From the NCBI GenBank assembly GCA_001931875.2, contig MSJH02000809.1, forward strand, positions 353,115 to 417,114: a DNA stretch of 64,000 bases, in the 5' to 3' direction. Below the pieces are notes generated by a model. The model had not been told where the DNA came from, did not search any database, and saw nothing but the letters and a program-made list of their open reading frames with translations. Each line of letters opens with the position of its first letter. Position 1 is the first letter of the stretch. The position numbers were made by a program, and so were the translations under genes. Shown here in pieces: positions 1 through 12,439 of this stretch. This DNA comes from Byssochlamys sp. IMV 00236. Taxonomy: Eukaryota; Ascomycota; Eurotiomycetes; Eurotiales; Thermoascaceae.

Positions 1-345
1 AAATAATCACTACAGAGTCGCCGACTCAAAAAGTTCGCACAGTGAACAGGTTCTTATCAGGTCTGTTGTGGGCCGCTAGCCAGTTGACGCCGCGTCCGGT
101 AGTTAGTGGTAATGTTCCGGGTACTAGCAACGGGCATTGGGCCATCATTGGAACATTGCGCCTTTGCGTCCAGTAACTTGCGTGTCTCGTGGACTGGGGT
201 CTACTCTAAAATCCCGAGTGAGGTCATCCATCGCGCCAATTTGAGATCTGGCGGCAGATTCCCGGGGAAGATTGGATGTCATAATCGTCGGCATCGCGTC
301 GCCAGTGGAAGTCCATCAATGCCGGGTTCACGTGTAGACTAAGTC

Positions 346-1157
346 TCAACGCACTCCTCTGCCCCGAGGCAACGCGCTTGGGCGAGCTGCTCTTCCGCTA
401 CCCCTCCTTGTGCCTCTTGTCGAATAGCGGTCGCCAATTGAGCCTCGAGTGGAGGAACCCCGGGAGGAGGTCCGCGAAGGTTTGGGAGTGGCTTTCGAAG
501 ATATTGTGGGCGGTGGATTCTCAATGAAGGTCGTGTCGGTGGTCCTGGAGGGAATCGAGATCAGTCAATGGGACCGCTAGGAACAATGTAGTTCGACGAA
601 AACCAAGTTGGCCACTCACAAGAAGGTGGTCTCTTCATTTGCAGAGCGATATTGATCTGCTCCAAGGTCTGACACGAACCAGATTAGCTGGGAACAGAGA
701 AACTACGGAACCACACAACACACCCTCCTGGGTTTCCGCCTGTTTGGCCCTGCGGAAGGACTCTGAAATAGGAGCCTATCTCATATCAATACCGTGCTCA
801 TGGCTGTCTCCTCTCGTAGCCCTGCGATGGCAGCCATACCTCGGGAAAGTCGACACAGAAAGCATTCATGTTCAAGCCGTATAGGAAGCTGGCGAAACTC
901 TCACTGAACCGGGTCAGACTCTCGTGCATTAGCTGCAGATGCATAAAGTTCGCCTCCAGATCGGCCATCGAGTCTGCCAATTCCGCGAATTGTGGCTCCA
1001 GGGCGTTGATTGCAGGCTGCGAATACCCCGCACTATTTATACTTGCGCCATAACCATGGGCGTCCCGAAAGGATGATCGCGAGCTCGGGCGCAAAGGCGT
1101 TACCGGGCGGGAGGGAGGCCTCGAGCGCGACGCAGATCTGGGGGCGGAGTCTTCCAT
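346..1157 (-). CDS. dam1: DASH complex subunit Dam1 (four exons)
   Basis: Kinetochore protein of the DASH/Dam1 ring, which couples chromosomes to spindle microtubules. Exons on the minus strand are 1157-840, 775-724, 668-620 and 544-346, giving 205 residues. Introns are 839-776 (GTATGG..ATAG), 723-669 (GTGTGT..CAG) and 619-545 (GTGAGT..CCAG); all phases fit. Exon 1 has a Ser/Arg/Pro-rich start (MEDSAPRSASRSR) and then the conserved Dam1 core, residues about 52-106, with ELADSMADLEANF, SFASFLYGLNMN and the CVDFPE block. Exon 2 continues APISESFRRAKQ, exon 3 ends in EETTFL, and exon 4 has TTDTTFIENPPP followed by a basic Arg/Gly/Ser tail ending PRGRGVR. Size and order match Aspergillus Dam1. 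It is divergent from the Sec14-like gene, with 417 bp between the start codons. The splice model is inferred by eye; the family call is firm. Confidence 0.93.
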
Positions 1158-1574
1158 GGTCGTGTGCGCTCAGTGGCGCGGGGAGGAGGAGAGGTGGGAG
1201 AGGAAAAGAGGAAGAGATAGAGAGGAAGAAGTTGATACTGTAGAAGGTGTAGATAGATATGGTAGAGTAGACGATCGTTTGTTGACCCGCCACACGGGCT
1301 GTTGATGATCCGGGCCCAAGTGGGTGTGACGGAAGAGGCCGGCTTCCTCTACTACTGTACTTGCAACCGCCAACTTTCTCGATATAAACCCAGACATCTT
1401 TATCTTCATTCCTTATTATTCCTCCCCGCAATATCCCTCCCCCGCAATCTGGTGAGCGGCAGGGTCCTCGTGCAGATCGTTCTGATAGCGGACAATATCA
1501 GGGTAAAACTAAACGACGTGACCGCGTTCATCCATCCTGGAGCAGCAGTCGGGCTGCTTCTCTCTCGGTAGCAC
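1158..1574. promoter_or_regulatory. Shared divergent promoter of dam1 and the Sec14-like gene
   Basis: The space between the two start codons is 417 bp, or 795 bp if the Sec14-like protein starts at 1953. It contains a purine-rich tract at about 1178-1232 (runs of GGAGGAG, GAGAGG, AGAGGAAGAAG), typical of nucleosome-poor fungal promoters. I see no clear TATA box and no open frame that looks coding. That it is bidirectional is inferred from layout only. Confidence 0.55.
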
Positions 1575-3583
<2,009 letters not shown>

Positions 3584-4451
3584 ACTGTTGGAATTGATCA
3601 GAGCATCAGCTAGGTCTGATATCGGCGGTTTCTGTTTCTCTGGAGTTCAAACATATTATCACTGGACTATGACATGTGTCTTTTTGGGTCTGGTTTGTAT
3701 ACGCGCTTCCTTGGCCGCTTGAATGAATTGTGTACGGTACACGGTTTCTGAACTTTTTTTGGTGTGGTGCTGAGGGTGCCATATTTGTGCTTGTTTTATT
3801 TGTACTATTGTCTCGCATTATTAGACGTCATATATATCCGTCTTCTATTTTTCCAGTTTTTTTCCACGCTTTCTTGCCTCGTTACTGTTTATCTCACTTT
3901 TCTATTTAGATGAATTGTTGAATGTAATGCCAGATAAAGATCCGCGAGGAAGAGATGTATGCACTACCTCGGCTAACTATATTCGGAAATAGTAAGATAA
4001 GATATACACAATTAAAAAATGAACGGATCCAACTTGTACAATATCTATAGGTCACTAGGGATATGACCTAAGGCAGATTCTTTATTCCTAGCTTAAGAAA
4101 CGGCTCAATGAATATATGGAGAAAAAACGAATTTACTTCTGTTATCCTTCTCATTTCCTATGTTGATTGGCATGAATTTTAGAATTCTGTCTACATTGTT
4201 AATGTGGTAAGTACAGACCCATTGTCTTCCGATAAACTGAAGAGATGCTTCATCTCCTGCCTAACCATCGCTAGTGTCTTTCGGTTGACAGCTTTTAGGA
4301 CTCCTCTCGCTTTATTGACTCCTGTTCCGTCTCTTACTTCAGTATATGAAGAAGAGGGTATGTCTCTGCAGAATTTCCGAACGCAACACGGTTCCCGGTG
4401 AGCCTCATCTCGAGGAGATCGTTCATCGTGTACCCGCTCATTGCCATCGCC
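3584..4451. other. Intergenic: 3' UTR of the Sec14-like gene and AT-rich spacer
   Basis: No convincing gene. The first few hundred bases after the stop are T-rich and likely contain the 3' UTR. A minus-strand frame around 4205-4390 has about 60 open codons and could be a decayed exon tied to the fragment at 4452-4715, but no in-phase splice joins them. Confidence 0.5.
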
Positions 4452-4715
4452 TCATCTTACCCCGATGGCTTTCGATAGCAAGCGTACGTGAGGCTCACAT
4501 ATCGTTCTGACCTTCTTTGGCTCTAGCCAGTGCAAAACTTCCTCAACCCTTTTCTCTGTCATTCCCAGCTCACTGATCCAGGACCATTTCTTCGAATACT
4601 TGTCTTTGCAAAGACAATTGTTGAGGTTTGCATCTATTCGAGTTCCATGCTCGAACCACCTCCAGTAACGGACGTGGCCTTCCGTCAAGAGTTCAGGAAA
4701 CCGTTAAACTGAATC
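4452..4715 (-). pseudogene. Unrecognised gene fragment
   Basis: A minus-strand frame of about 85 codons with normal-looking codon use and protein-like composition (Trp-rich, mixed charge, e.g. HVRYWRWFEHGTR and KKWSWISELGMTEKRVEEV). It has no ATG before the conserved-looking part and is preceded by an in-frame TAA. It ends at a TGA that overlaps a possible donor (GGGGTAAGA). I do not recognise the family. It could be a truncated gene, one exon of a gene whose neighbours have decayed, or chance. Confidence 0.3.
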
Positions 4716-5141
4716 TGAAAAGAAGTAATAGGAGTGACAGGGAGAGAAGAATATATGGGCGAGAGTTTCGCTAGGAAATTGGACTTATACTTGATAATAA
4801 ACACCTTAACGCTTGACCTCAGCTTGAGAGGGGAAGGGGCGTTTGAGCCCGTCAAAGCGAAAAAAAAAACGTAACACTTCCTTTCTGGATTTGATCATCA
4901 GATCATATATAGAGAAAAACCCGAAGGTTTAATGATCCACTGATGATGATATTAGAATCCTTATCCACTCATTATCTTATCTTCATTACTGCTGCCAATA
5001 CGCAGTCTCCAGTACTGTCGTCCAGTCGATGCGTTATCGACAGTTCTCTTGATCTTCTTTGCTGAATATATAGGTGATGAAAGTGCGCTTGCACTCTGTG
5101 TGATTAGTACCAAGTGCGTCCAGATTATATTGCTTGCCTTG
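4716..5141. other. Intergenic, no gene seen
   Basis: AT-rich spacer with an adenine run near 4860 and downstream sequence of the nuclease-like gene. No coding frame stands out on either strand. Confidence 0.5.
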
Positions 5142-6164
5142 CTACCCCAATTCCATCCATGGGTGCTTGACCACTTTGAGTACTATGAACTGTCAGTATA
5201 GATAACTAGATCAGTAGAGATTCTTACCCTAGCTTCGTTGTCAATGCGCAGAAAGGTAAAATCATCACCATCAGAGACACAGCCATAGACTACTGCGTTT
5301 ATCCTGCCTTCTTGCTTCCGAATGTGATGCACCATGCCTGTGTAGTATAATTAGGACACTCGTCCAACTTGTAGAAACAAGAATTAAGAGAAAAAAGAAA
5401 AAAATCAGAAAGCAAAAGGAGAAAAGGCCAAAGGAGGAAGGCCCTGACTTACCCATATAGGCAAGACACTGAGGAACTCCACCGGACACACCGGCCTCGT
5501 CCTTGGCCTCGCAAATAACAGTGTTCGTCGACATGCCCTTGTTGTCGTACCAAATGGAATAGTCGGATTTGCCGCTCGAAATACGGTCGTCGCCATTGTA
5601 CTTCACCCTAAGCTCTAGGTGAGATTCCGCAATAAGGGTAACACATCTTTCTTTCTTCTGCTGTTGTTCCATCCGGATGCACGTCTGGAGGATAACATTC
5701 AAAATCCAACGGCACGTTGCCTCATTAATCGGATCTCCGCGTAGTACTTCTCTGATATCACGAAGACGATCACCTTGGAACATCAGCACATCTATACGGC
5801 ATGACAACATGAAAGGTATAAACCTACGAACGATTGTAGGAACGGGAATGATGTCCTCTTCATTAAGAGACCAAATTTCTCGAGCACGGTCATCCTGAGA
5901 CAGCCCTAGCAAATCCCTAACCTCGTGCTCTTTCAGACTGCTGGCTTCAAGCGATGGCGGCACCTTGTTCGTCTGCTGTAATGCCTCTTCCACCTTTTCA
6001 GCTGCTTGTGATTTCTCAACGAGGATCTCTTTTAACAAGTGCAGGATGGTCCTGACCCGTTTAAGGCAAGGGGATGTGGGCATGATGACGACCTTGATAA
6101 AGTACACAGAGTTTGATAAAGGAAGCAATGCCTTAATCAACTTGGATAGTCCGTGAACTTCCAA
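5142..6164 (-). CDS. PD-(D/E)XK nuclease-like fungal accessory protein, 5' end unresolved
   Basis: Exons on the minus strand are 6164-5453, 5337-5228 and 5189-5142, with introns 5452-5338 (GTAAGT..ACAG) and 5227-5190 (GTAAGA..ACAG). Together they encode 289 residues as far as the frame is open. The first in-frame ATG is at 6083-6081, giving 262 residues. Motifs suggest a restriction-endonuclease-like fold: ESHLELRVKYNG, then GKSDYSIWYD, then VICEAKDE (an acidic residue, D, and E-x-K in the usual order), then MVHHIRKQEGR and FTFLRIDNEAR. Proteins of this build are common, often multicopy, in Aspergillus accessory regions. In those I recall, the protein starts well upstream, so this copy may lack its first exon; a TAG and a TAGG-repeat hairpin lie just upstream. 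Nuclease activity is inferred from motif order only. Confidence 0.7.
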
Positions 6165-6251
6165 TGGTCCTAAGAAGCTGAATTCCTATCCTCTGGTCAG
6201 AGGAGTAACTAAATACACTAATTACTGAGGCGGTAAAGTGTTAAACACCTA

Positions 6252-6290
6252 CCTAGGTACCTTGGGTAGGTAGGTAGGTAGGTACCTAGG
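6252..6290. repeat. Inverted repeat with a TAGG tetranucleotide loop
   Basis: Perfect 10-bp arms CCTAGGTACC (6252-6261) and GGTACCTAGG (6281-6290) flank a 19-bp loop made of TAGG units. The sequence can fold into a stable hairpin. It lies upstream of the nuclease-like gene, where its first exon would be expected. Confidence 0.85.
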
Positions 6291-6974
6291 CATGGGATCC
6301 TGTTGGAGCCTGCCTACAGGCAGACCTCCTGTCGGGTTTCTCCCACGCCTTCGAGCTCCACCCACAGAGATAAATGGGCTGAGCTAGTTGCTGGAGAATT
6401 AAAGCTCAGAAAAGGAAATTTAAGTAGTGGATCCTCTACCCAATTCCACGTTGCCTGATCTAAGCTTCACTATGATGTACGGTGATGCCAAGAAGGTCTC
6501 GATGAATATAGAAAATACTAGGAGACCGGGATTCGAATCCATTCACCGACTCGAGATTGTATACCAATTTGACTTTTATTCACATAGCCCCCCTTATGGA
6601 CCTTTCCTTCTCTTATCTAGCCTCCAGGCTCCCACCAGCACTAAGCTTAACCTATATATCGGAGCAGAGCTTAACCCAGACTTGCTTTCCAAGGTTGCAT
6701 GCAGTCTATATACGTAATACCATAGCTTACCTCCCTATACCCCATGGGAGCTCGACCAGGGATTGGAATTCCTTGGATCAGGGATATCTCAAGCATCGAT
6801 GATGATACGAAGCGGTACGAACATTTTGAATATATTTACCAGTTGCTATTCCTCCCAAGTTAGTTTGATCCCTTTCATTGTCGATGGGGTATCTCCTGAT
6901 AGTCATATACAGTGAGGAATATTCTTAGAAAGTTATTTATTCCCGAATCTCCCGTCCAGCTATATCAAGAATAG
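6291..6974. other. Spacer between two accessory genes, no gene seen
   Basis: Open frames here are short, overlap in several phases and have no protein-like character. It must hold the 5' region of the HNH gene, whose first exon I could not find. A tRNA-like GGATTCGAATCC at about 6528-6540 has no matching stems around it. Confidence 0.45.
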
Positions 6975-7768
6975 GCTGAGAAAATCGCCTCCGATCTATG
7001 TTCTCCCGCCAAGCGAGAACGGGAGACACGCGAGAATACACTGAAGAGAGACGGTAAACGATGTGTGATCACCAAGAGAATGCTAAGAAAGGACTGGAAA
7101 GATGCTGGTAAACCTAGCGGGGAAACGCCCTCGAATCTAGAAGTGGCCCATATCATTCCTTTTGTTTACGGGTCCCACAAAAATCAAAACGTATATATCT
7201 ATTTTGGGATTTTGGATCAGTTTACTGTGCTGATATATCTTATAGCCTTCGGACAAGTATGCCACACGGCGATGGACCTGCCTATATCATTACTTCCCAG
7301 TACTCCACGGGAAGATTTATGCCGAGAAAATAAACGACCCGTTGAACACTATCACCTTGGCAAGCTACATTCATAAGGAGTTCGGAGAATTCAACATCGC
7401 GCTGAGGCCTACGGTACGTATAAATATTAGAGATCCATATTTATTCGCCTACATATATAGATACTAATAAGATTCAGTTATTCCAGGGATTTCCAAATGA
7501 ATATGAAGTGAATGTCTATGATGGCTTCGATGATGTCTTCTCACCTCTGTTGCCGAAGGATAGATTACTACGGCTCAGTGTCAGTCCAGGAAACGAGGAT
7601 ATCAAGCTTCCCGATCCCGACTTTCTGGACACGCACTACAGGCTTGCGGAGATATTCCATGCCAGTGGAATGGACGAAGAGATCGATCGTCATATCCAAG
7701 ATTTTAAAGATCTCATCTGCTTGGCTGAGGACGGGTCTACAAATATAAACCAGCTTCTTACCATCTGA
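6975..7768 (+). CDS. HNH endonuclease-domain protein, first exon missing or unresolved
   Basis: Three exons are readable: 6975-7190, 7246-7413 and 7487-7768, all joined in phase 0, encoding 221 residues before TGA. Introns are 7191-7245 (GTATAT..TATAG) and 7414-7486 (GTACGT..CCAG, branch CTAATAA). The fungal HNH_2-type signature is complete: RDGKRCVIT near residue 25, AHIIPF with the first His near 59, KINDPLN with the Asn near 102-106, and SYIHKEFGEFNIAL with the second His near 115. The C-terminal half (GFPNEYEVNVYDGFDD and on) is the usual tail. The frame begins at a TAG that can serve as acceptor (AATAG|GCT); no upstream ATG exon is convincing. Substrate and role are unknown. It converges with the HIT gene, 66 bp between stop codons. 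Confidence 0.72.
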
Positions 7769-7834
7769 CTTGCCACTACTATATCCTCCTGAACAGAAGT
7801 AAATTCACACGCCTTCATTTACAAAATAAATAAT

Positions 7835-8999
7835 CTAAATCTTCGCCTTGAGCTCCTCGTAGAGAGCCTTAAGCTTGTCCATATCAGTGGCCTGGGCGGG
7901 CCAGCCAATTCCAAGACCTTCGGTTTCGTTGGGCTTGGGGATCTGTGGAAACAAGAATCAGCGATTAGTATCTTCTTGCTTCATGTGCGCCCATATAGGG
8001 GGCCTTGGTCTGACGGGGATGCTGTAGCTGAGGTCGGGCAGTTTGCGAAAGGGGTGTCACGTTTAGGTCAGTGAGATTGGAAAGGAATCAACGTACCACA
8101 TGGAAGTGAACCTGTAGATTTTCAAATTAGAACCACCATTCTTCCTAAAAGATCGAGAGTTGGATAAAAAAAGGGAAAGACTCACATGGTCAACGACCTG
8201 GTGCGCCGGGCGACCGTTGTTCTGCAGGACGTTGTAGTTCTCTGCACCGCTGGCAACGGCGATCTTCTTCGCGATCGGCTACATTCCAAAACAGGGTAGG
8301 TTATGCGTTAGCCCGAGCCATTCCCAAAGGTCCGGGTGGTCTTGTGTGTCGTCCTCAAGGTACGCGCCATATGCGGAGATGGGGTATTTAGGGATCGGAT
8401 GGTCCGGGGCTTAATCAATCGACTCAGAACGTACCAGAATCTCTCGCAGGTCGTCGTCAGGGATATCAGTCAACTTGGCGCCGTGGAACTTGGGGATGAC
8501 GAGCTAAGAAGTTCTTTTGTTAGTCTCTTCTTCTTTGGACATTTATTGACCAGGATATTCGAGATTATTGATCCCGTCTCAGGGAACAATTGTGGTTTTA
8601 ACGAGAGAGAAGCATATCGGGCCAGGCGTCTTGTATTTGGACATCGGACGATAGAAGACAGGGTTCCGAACAAAGCAATGGGCTATAAGGGGAGGCTTCA
8701 ATGAGAAGAGAAACTTACCGCGTGACCGCGACTCAGAGGCTGGATATCCAAGAATGCAAAGACCTTGTCATTCTCGAAGAGTTTAAAGGACGGGATGTCG
8801 CCTGCAATTCTCCATATATCAGTCTCATGGCGTAACTACTATGATGTCTCACAACAAGAAGACCCGTGAGCTCGAACTGATGGTGACATTGCATTGTCGG
8901 GGATGTTCAAAACAAAAGGGTAGAAACAATAAGAGATATGTAACAGGGATATCAATTACCCTTGATAATCTTGCAGAAAATGCACGCAGCAGCCGACAT
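7835..8999 (-). CDS. hnt1: HIT-family nucleotide hydrolase (Hnt1/HINT type), six exons
   Basis: Histidine-triad protein of 135 residues, of the family that hydrolyses adenosine phosphoramidates. Minus-strand exons are 8999-8960, 8801-8719, 8503-8435, 8278-8186, 8111-8097 and 7942-7835; all phases fit and each intron has GT..AG (GTAATT, GTAAGT, GTACGT, GTGAGT, GTACGT donors). The protein opens MSAAACIFCKII, with a Cys-x-x-Cys pair at 6 and 9, then the LDIQPLSRGHALVIPKFHG block, NVLQNNGRPAHQVVDH, and the triad H95-V-H97-F-H99-V-I-P, followed by NETEGLGIGWPA. Length and motifs match fungal HINT homologues. Exon 5 is only 15 nt and encodes VHFHV. Introns of 74-215 bp make up most of the locus, unusual for so small a gene. 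Confidence 0.93.
8097..8111 (-). other. hnt1: 15-nt micro-exon of the HIT gene
   Basis: Five codons (VHFHV) between TACAG and GTACGT. It carries the second and third histidines of the catalytic triad, so skipping it would keep the frame but remove the active site. Splice sites fit on both sides and the flanking exons are phase 0. Confidence 0.85.
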
Positions 9000-10295
9000 G
9001 ATGAATTTACAGTATAGGATGTTTTGGTATCTCACTTGGAGGAAAGGAATCAACCGGATGGCGGTGATGCGGGGTGGACTTAAAAGGCCGATGAGGGGAA
9101 TGCGCGTCGGAGAAAGGGCAATGTGGATGGGAGATCGAAAAAAAGAATCCGACCGAGGCAGAGGGCGGAATCGAACTGGTGCCGCTGGCTGCTCGGGAAG
9201 GGTACTTAAGTCACTTTAGGGGTTTCATGTGTGAGGAGTGGGACGACCTAGCTCAGAATCCATTTCTTGCCTTTTACCAGAGATGGCCGTGGGTCGCCCA
9301 CAAAACTCCTCTTCAGCAATCTTTGGAATCCTACTGTCGACACAGCAGTCGATAATTTTATTGTTTTTGTTTTTTATTCTTGTAGTCTGGTGTCTGGAGA
9401 TATGCTTTCTTTTTTCTTGATTTTTAATTAGGCGTATTTGGACAGATATGCAACATTTTGTGTTCTCGGGTGCGTGTCGATAATTGAAAAAACTCCGTGT
9501 GATTATGACTCTATACTACATACAGTCCAACACAGAACAGAGACGACAATAGACTATATGACTGGACACTGTGCTAATATGAATCTATTTTCTAAAACCT
9601 AGTGTTCCAATTTACGTGTTTTCTTCCTCCTCTAGCACCGGGACATAGATAAAAAGAGGTTCTTTAGCTTCTCAAAAGCTTCAACTGCAAGGACGCAAGC
9701 CGAGTCTGGATTATTAAACACTATATCTACTGCCGTTGCCTGATAGCTAGTAGCCCTCCTGTTACTATAACTTTAGGCTATGTTCTAAAATGATTTTTTT
9801 TTTCGTTCCAATACGTCCACAGACCGCATCTAGATTCTCGTATATCTAAACATCGCAAATCCAACTATTTCTCTCGAAAGCACTAATCGATAGTCTAGGT
9901 ATTGCATAAAGTACAATCGTCCACAGAGTAGATATTGTTCTCCTGCCTTTCCTCCATACGCGTGAGATCAATAATAGAGGGTCCTTGTAGATGTATCTGG
10001 CCTGGGGAGCTGGATAATACTATGATGTTCCGTATTTACTAAGAACATCACTATCTTCTATATACATTTAAATTGTCTGCCTTTCTACAGTAGAGATATA
10101 GCGCCCAGTCTGTAACTTTTACCTGTTATTTTGCAGTTGCTATATGTTAATTTTCTCGAAATACTTCGCAAAAGTTTCGTAGGGAACTGAATCACAGCTA
10201 AGTACTTTATTTCCCATGAATCGATATGTGCCCTAAAACATCAAGCCTTCGAGTACTGGCTCAGTTCTTGACGCCTTAAACGGTTAAGGATAGTT
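9000..10295. other. Promoter of the HIT gene and transition zone, no gene
   Basis: The first 200 bp are the likely promoter and 5' UTR of the HIT gene. From about 9300 the sequence grows AT-rich but is not yet strongly mutated. A short protein-like minus-strand stretch near 9640-9750 (NPDSACVLAVEAFEKLKN) is not part of a gene I can recognise. Confidence 0.5.
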
Positions 10296-11060
10296 TCAAA
10301 TCCTGCTATATTCGGGCAAAGCCCATTTCACCATCTATTCCGATTTAAGAACCTGCTGGGCAGTGGGTCGGTTCTCGGGCTGGAATAAGAGTATGGATCT
10401 TAATATTGCAGAGACAGCATCTCTTTCCGCCGGATTAAAGGATGACAGCCTGCTTCCTCGCCATAGTTACTATATATAGTCCTTAAAATAATCCGCCTAT
10501 AACTGATAAGGATTATAGTTTATTAAAATACTATCCTCTATAAACCTCTCTTATTACGGCTCCTACTTTAGCCACTATTTCAGTAGTAAAATACTAAAAG
10601 CATTAATATGCTCGCAGATTATATCGTCTTTTATTACCAGAAATCCTTTAAATAGTAGTCTTTAAGCAATAATAGCCCAGATAATATAGGCGAGCGTCTA
10701 AATATCTGAAGAGAAAGACAGAGGCTTTGTTAGTTCAAATCGCGCCTCTAGGGGACGGGGCACGAGATTCATACTTCGGCTCCTTTAAAGGCCAAAATGC
10801 CTCGCCAAAATCTATAAGCAAGATCCTAGCTTCTAAGAGGGTAATTTTCTCGCTCGCTTCTTTAAGCTATAGGTATTAATATAATACCATAGGGTAGGAT
10901 ACTTAGCAGCAGAAGAGGCTTATTATTAAAATAAGCCACCGGCTCTATCTCTAGTGCTCTATATTCCTTAAGTATAGAGTCTTTCTACTGAGAGATAATT
11001 AAAGTCGGAGGGAGGGCAATTAGAGAAGAACGTTGCCAAGGTGAAGTTCTCTATAAGTAG
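10296..11060 (-). pseudogene. SRPK-like protein kinase pseudogene
   Basis: On the minus strand, pieces of a fungal SR-protein-kinase-type catalytic domain appear in order: ELHLGNVLL (catalytic-loop remnant) near 11050-11030, FNYLSVERLY, then ILLIDFGEAFWPLKEPKYES with the DFG motif near 10830-10790, SRAPSPRGAI, and the C-terminal RPTAQQVLKSE with stop and MVKWALPEY ending near 10310. The frame is broken by stops at former Gln/Trp codons and by at least one frameshift. It sits where mutation density rises, so it looks like a kinase copy caught at the edge of the RIP block. More 5' parts may lie up to about 11260 but are not readable. Confidence 0.75.
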
Positions 11061-12439
11061 GTATTTTTACTACCTGGAACTGTATTCTAAGTTCTATACT
11101 ATTATTAACCGCTTTTAAGCCTTATTTAGGCGGCAAATTATCCGAACCCTGATATGCAATTATGTGGAGATAATTGTCTAGTACCGGGTATTAGCTCAGT
11201 AAAGGTAGAAAAAAGCTTAGCGAGGGTAGAGAAGTTTTTCTGAAGAAAGTCTTAGCATTTTTTTTATTCTTAATTAACTTTTACTTAATTAAAATAATAA
11301 TAGAGCTAGTCTCTAATTAATTTTTATTATATATATAATAATAATACTAAAGCTAAAGCTATAGAGAACTATAATATATTCTATATATATACTAGATATA
11401 CTCTTTACCTATTTAGATAAGATATAATAGCTAATTCTCCTAGGCAAGAAAGTATTAAACTAGAAGATAAAACTATTAATAATTAGATTAATATAGGATT
11501 ATTAGCAGTATATCTATAGTATATACTAGATATATAATACTAATATATCTATAAGATATATTTAAAGAGTTTAATATTATTATTTTATTAAATAAATAGT
11601 TAAAGGTTTTTATAGCAGAGATATAAGACTATTTATATATATTTAGCTACCCCTATACTAATATAATAAGAATTATATACTTTATTTATAAAATAAAACT
11701 ATATCTAGAAAGCTAAGTATATAAAATTAATTAAAAAATTATAAGGGAAATATTAAAGGTAGGTTCTATATATACTAGACTTATATTATATTAAGGGCTA
11801 ATATTACTAGATTTAATTTTTAGTCTATAATATTAATAGCTATAATACTATTTATCTAAAGCTATTATATAAAGATAATAAAGATAAAGAGAATATAAAG
11901 ATATATTATTAAATTTACTAATATAATAGTATTTACTATTATAAATATATTTATCCAGATATCTTTTATATATGCAATATATATAATTATATTACTCTTA
12001 ACTATATTAATAACCTATAAAAGAAGTTAAGCTAATAGCTTTTAAATATCCTTATTTTAGAATAATTTTAAACTGTTACAGAAATATAAATAAAATAAAA
12101 CCTATATTTTATAAATATTAATATATAACTATTATAGGTAGTATAATACCTTTATAAGAATATAGGATTAAGATAATATTAGACTATATTCTTATTATTA
12201 AACTAGAGAGTATAGCTATATAAGATAAAAATTAATAATCTTCTATAGAAGCAATATATATATATTATAAATATATATCTAGCATATATTAATTATATAT
12301 ATAGATTTTATATTTTAAATACTCTCTCTTTATAAATATAGAATTATAATATAAAGCTATTTCTCTTATTTAATACTTATATAATATTAATATACCTTAT
12401 CTTAATATAATTACTTAATATAATATTTATATAATAAAA
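11061..12439. other. RIP-degraded DNA, not identified
   Basis: TA-rich sequence between the kinase pseudogene and the Mutator-like relic. It may hold the 5' parts of either. I found no motif, repeat pair or terminal inverted repeat here. Confidence 0.4.

Noticed and set aside
1033..1431. Minus-strand frame of 132 codons overlapping the dam1 start
   Set aside because: Low-complexity Ser/Leu/Pro-rich translation of the purine-rich promoter in another frame; dam1 exon 1 explains the coding part.
6500..6560. tRNA-like T-arm GGATTCGAATCC
   Set aside because: No acceptor, D or anticodon stem can be built around it; the T-stem itself does not pair.
8336..8704. Plus-strand frame of 122 codons
   Set aside because: It runs antisense across exon 3 and the flanking introns of the HIT gene, whose exons are well supported.
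9155..9215. tRNA-like element upstream of the HIT gene (GGAATCGAACTGG)
   Set aside because: The T-stem does not pair and no cloverleaf fits on either strand.
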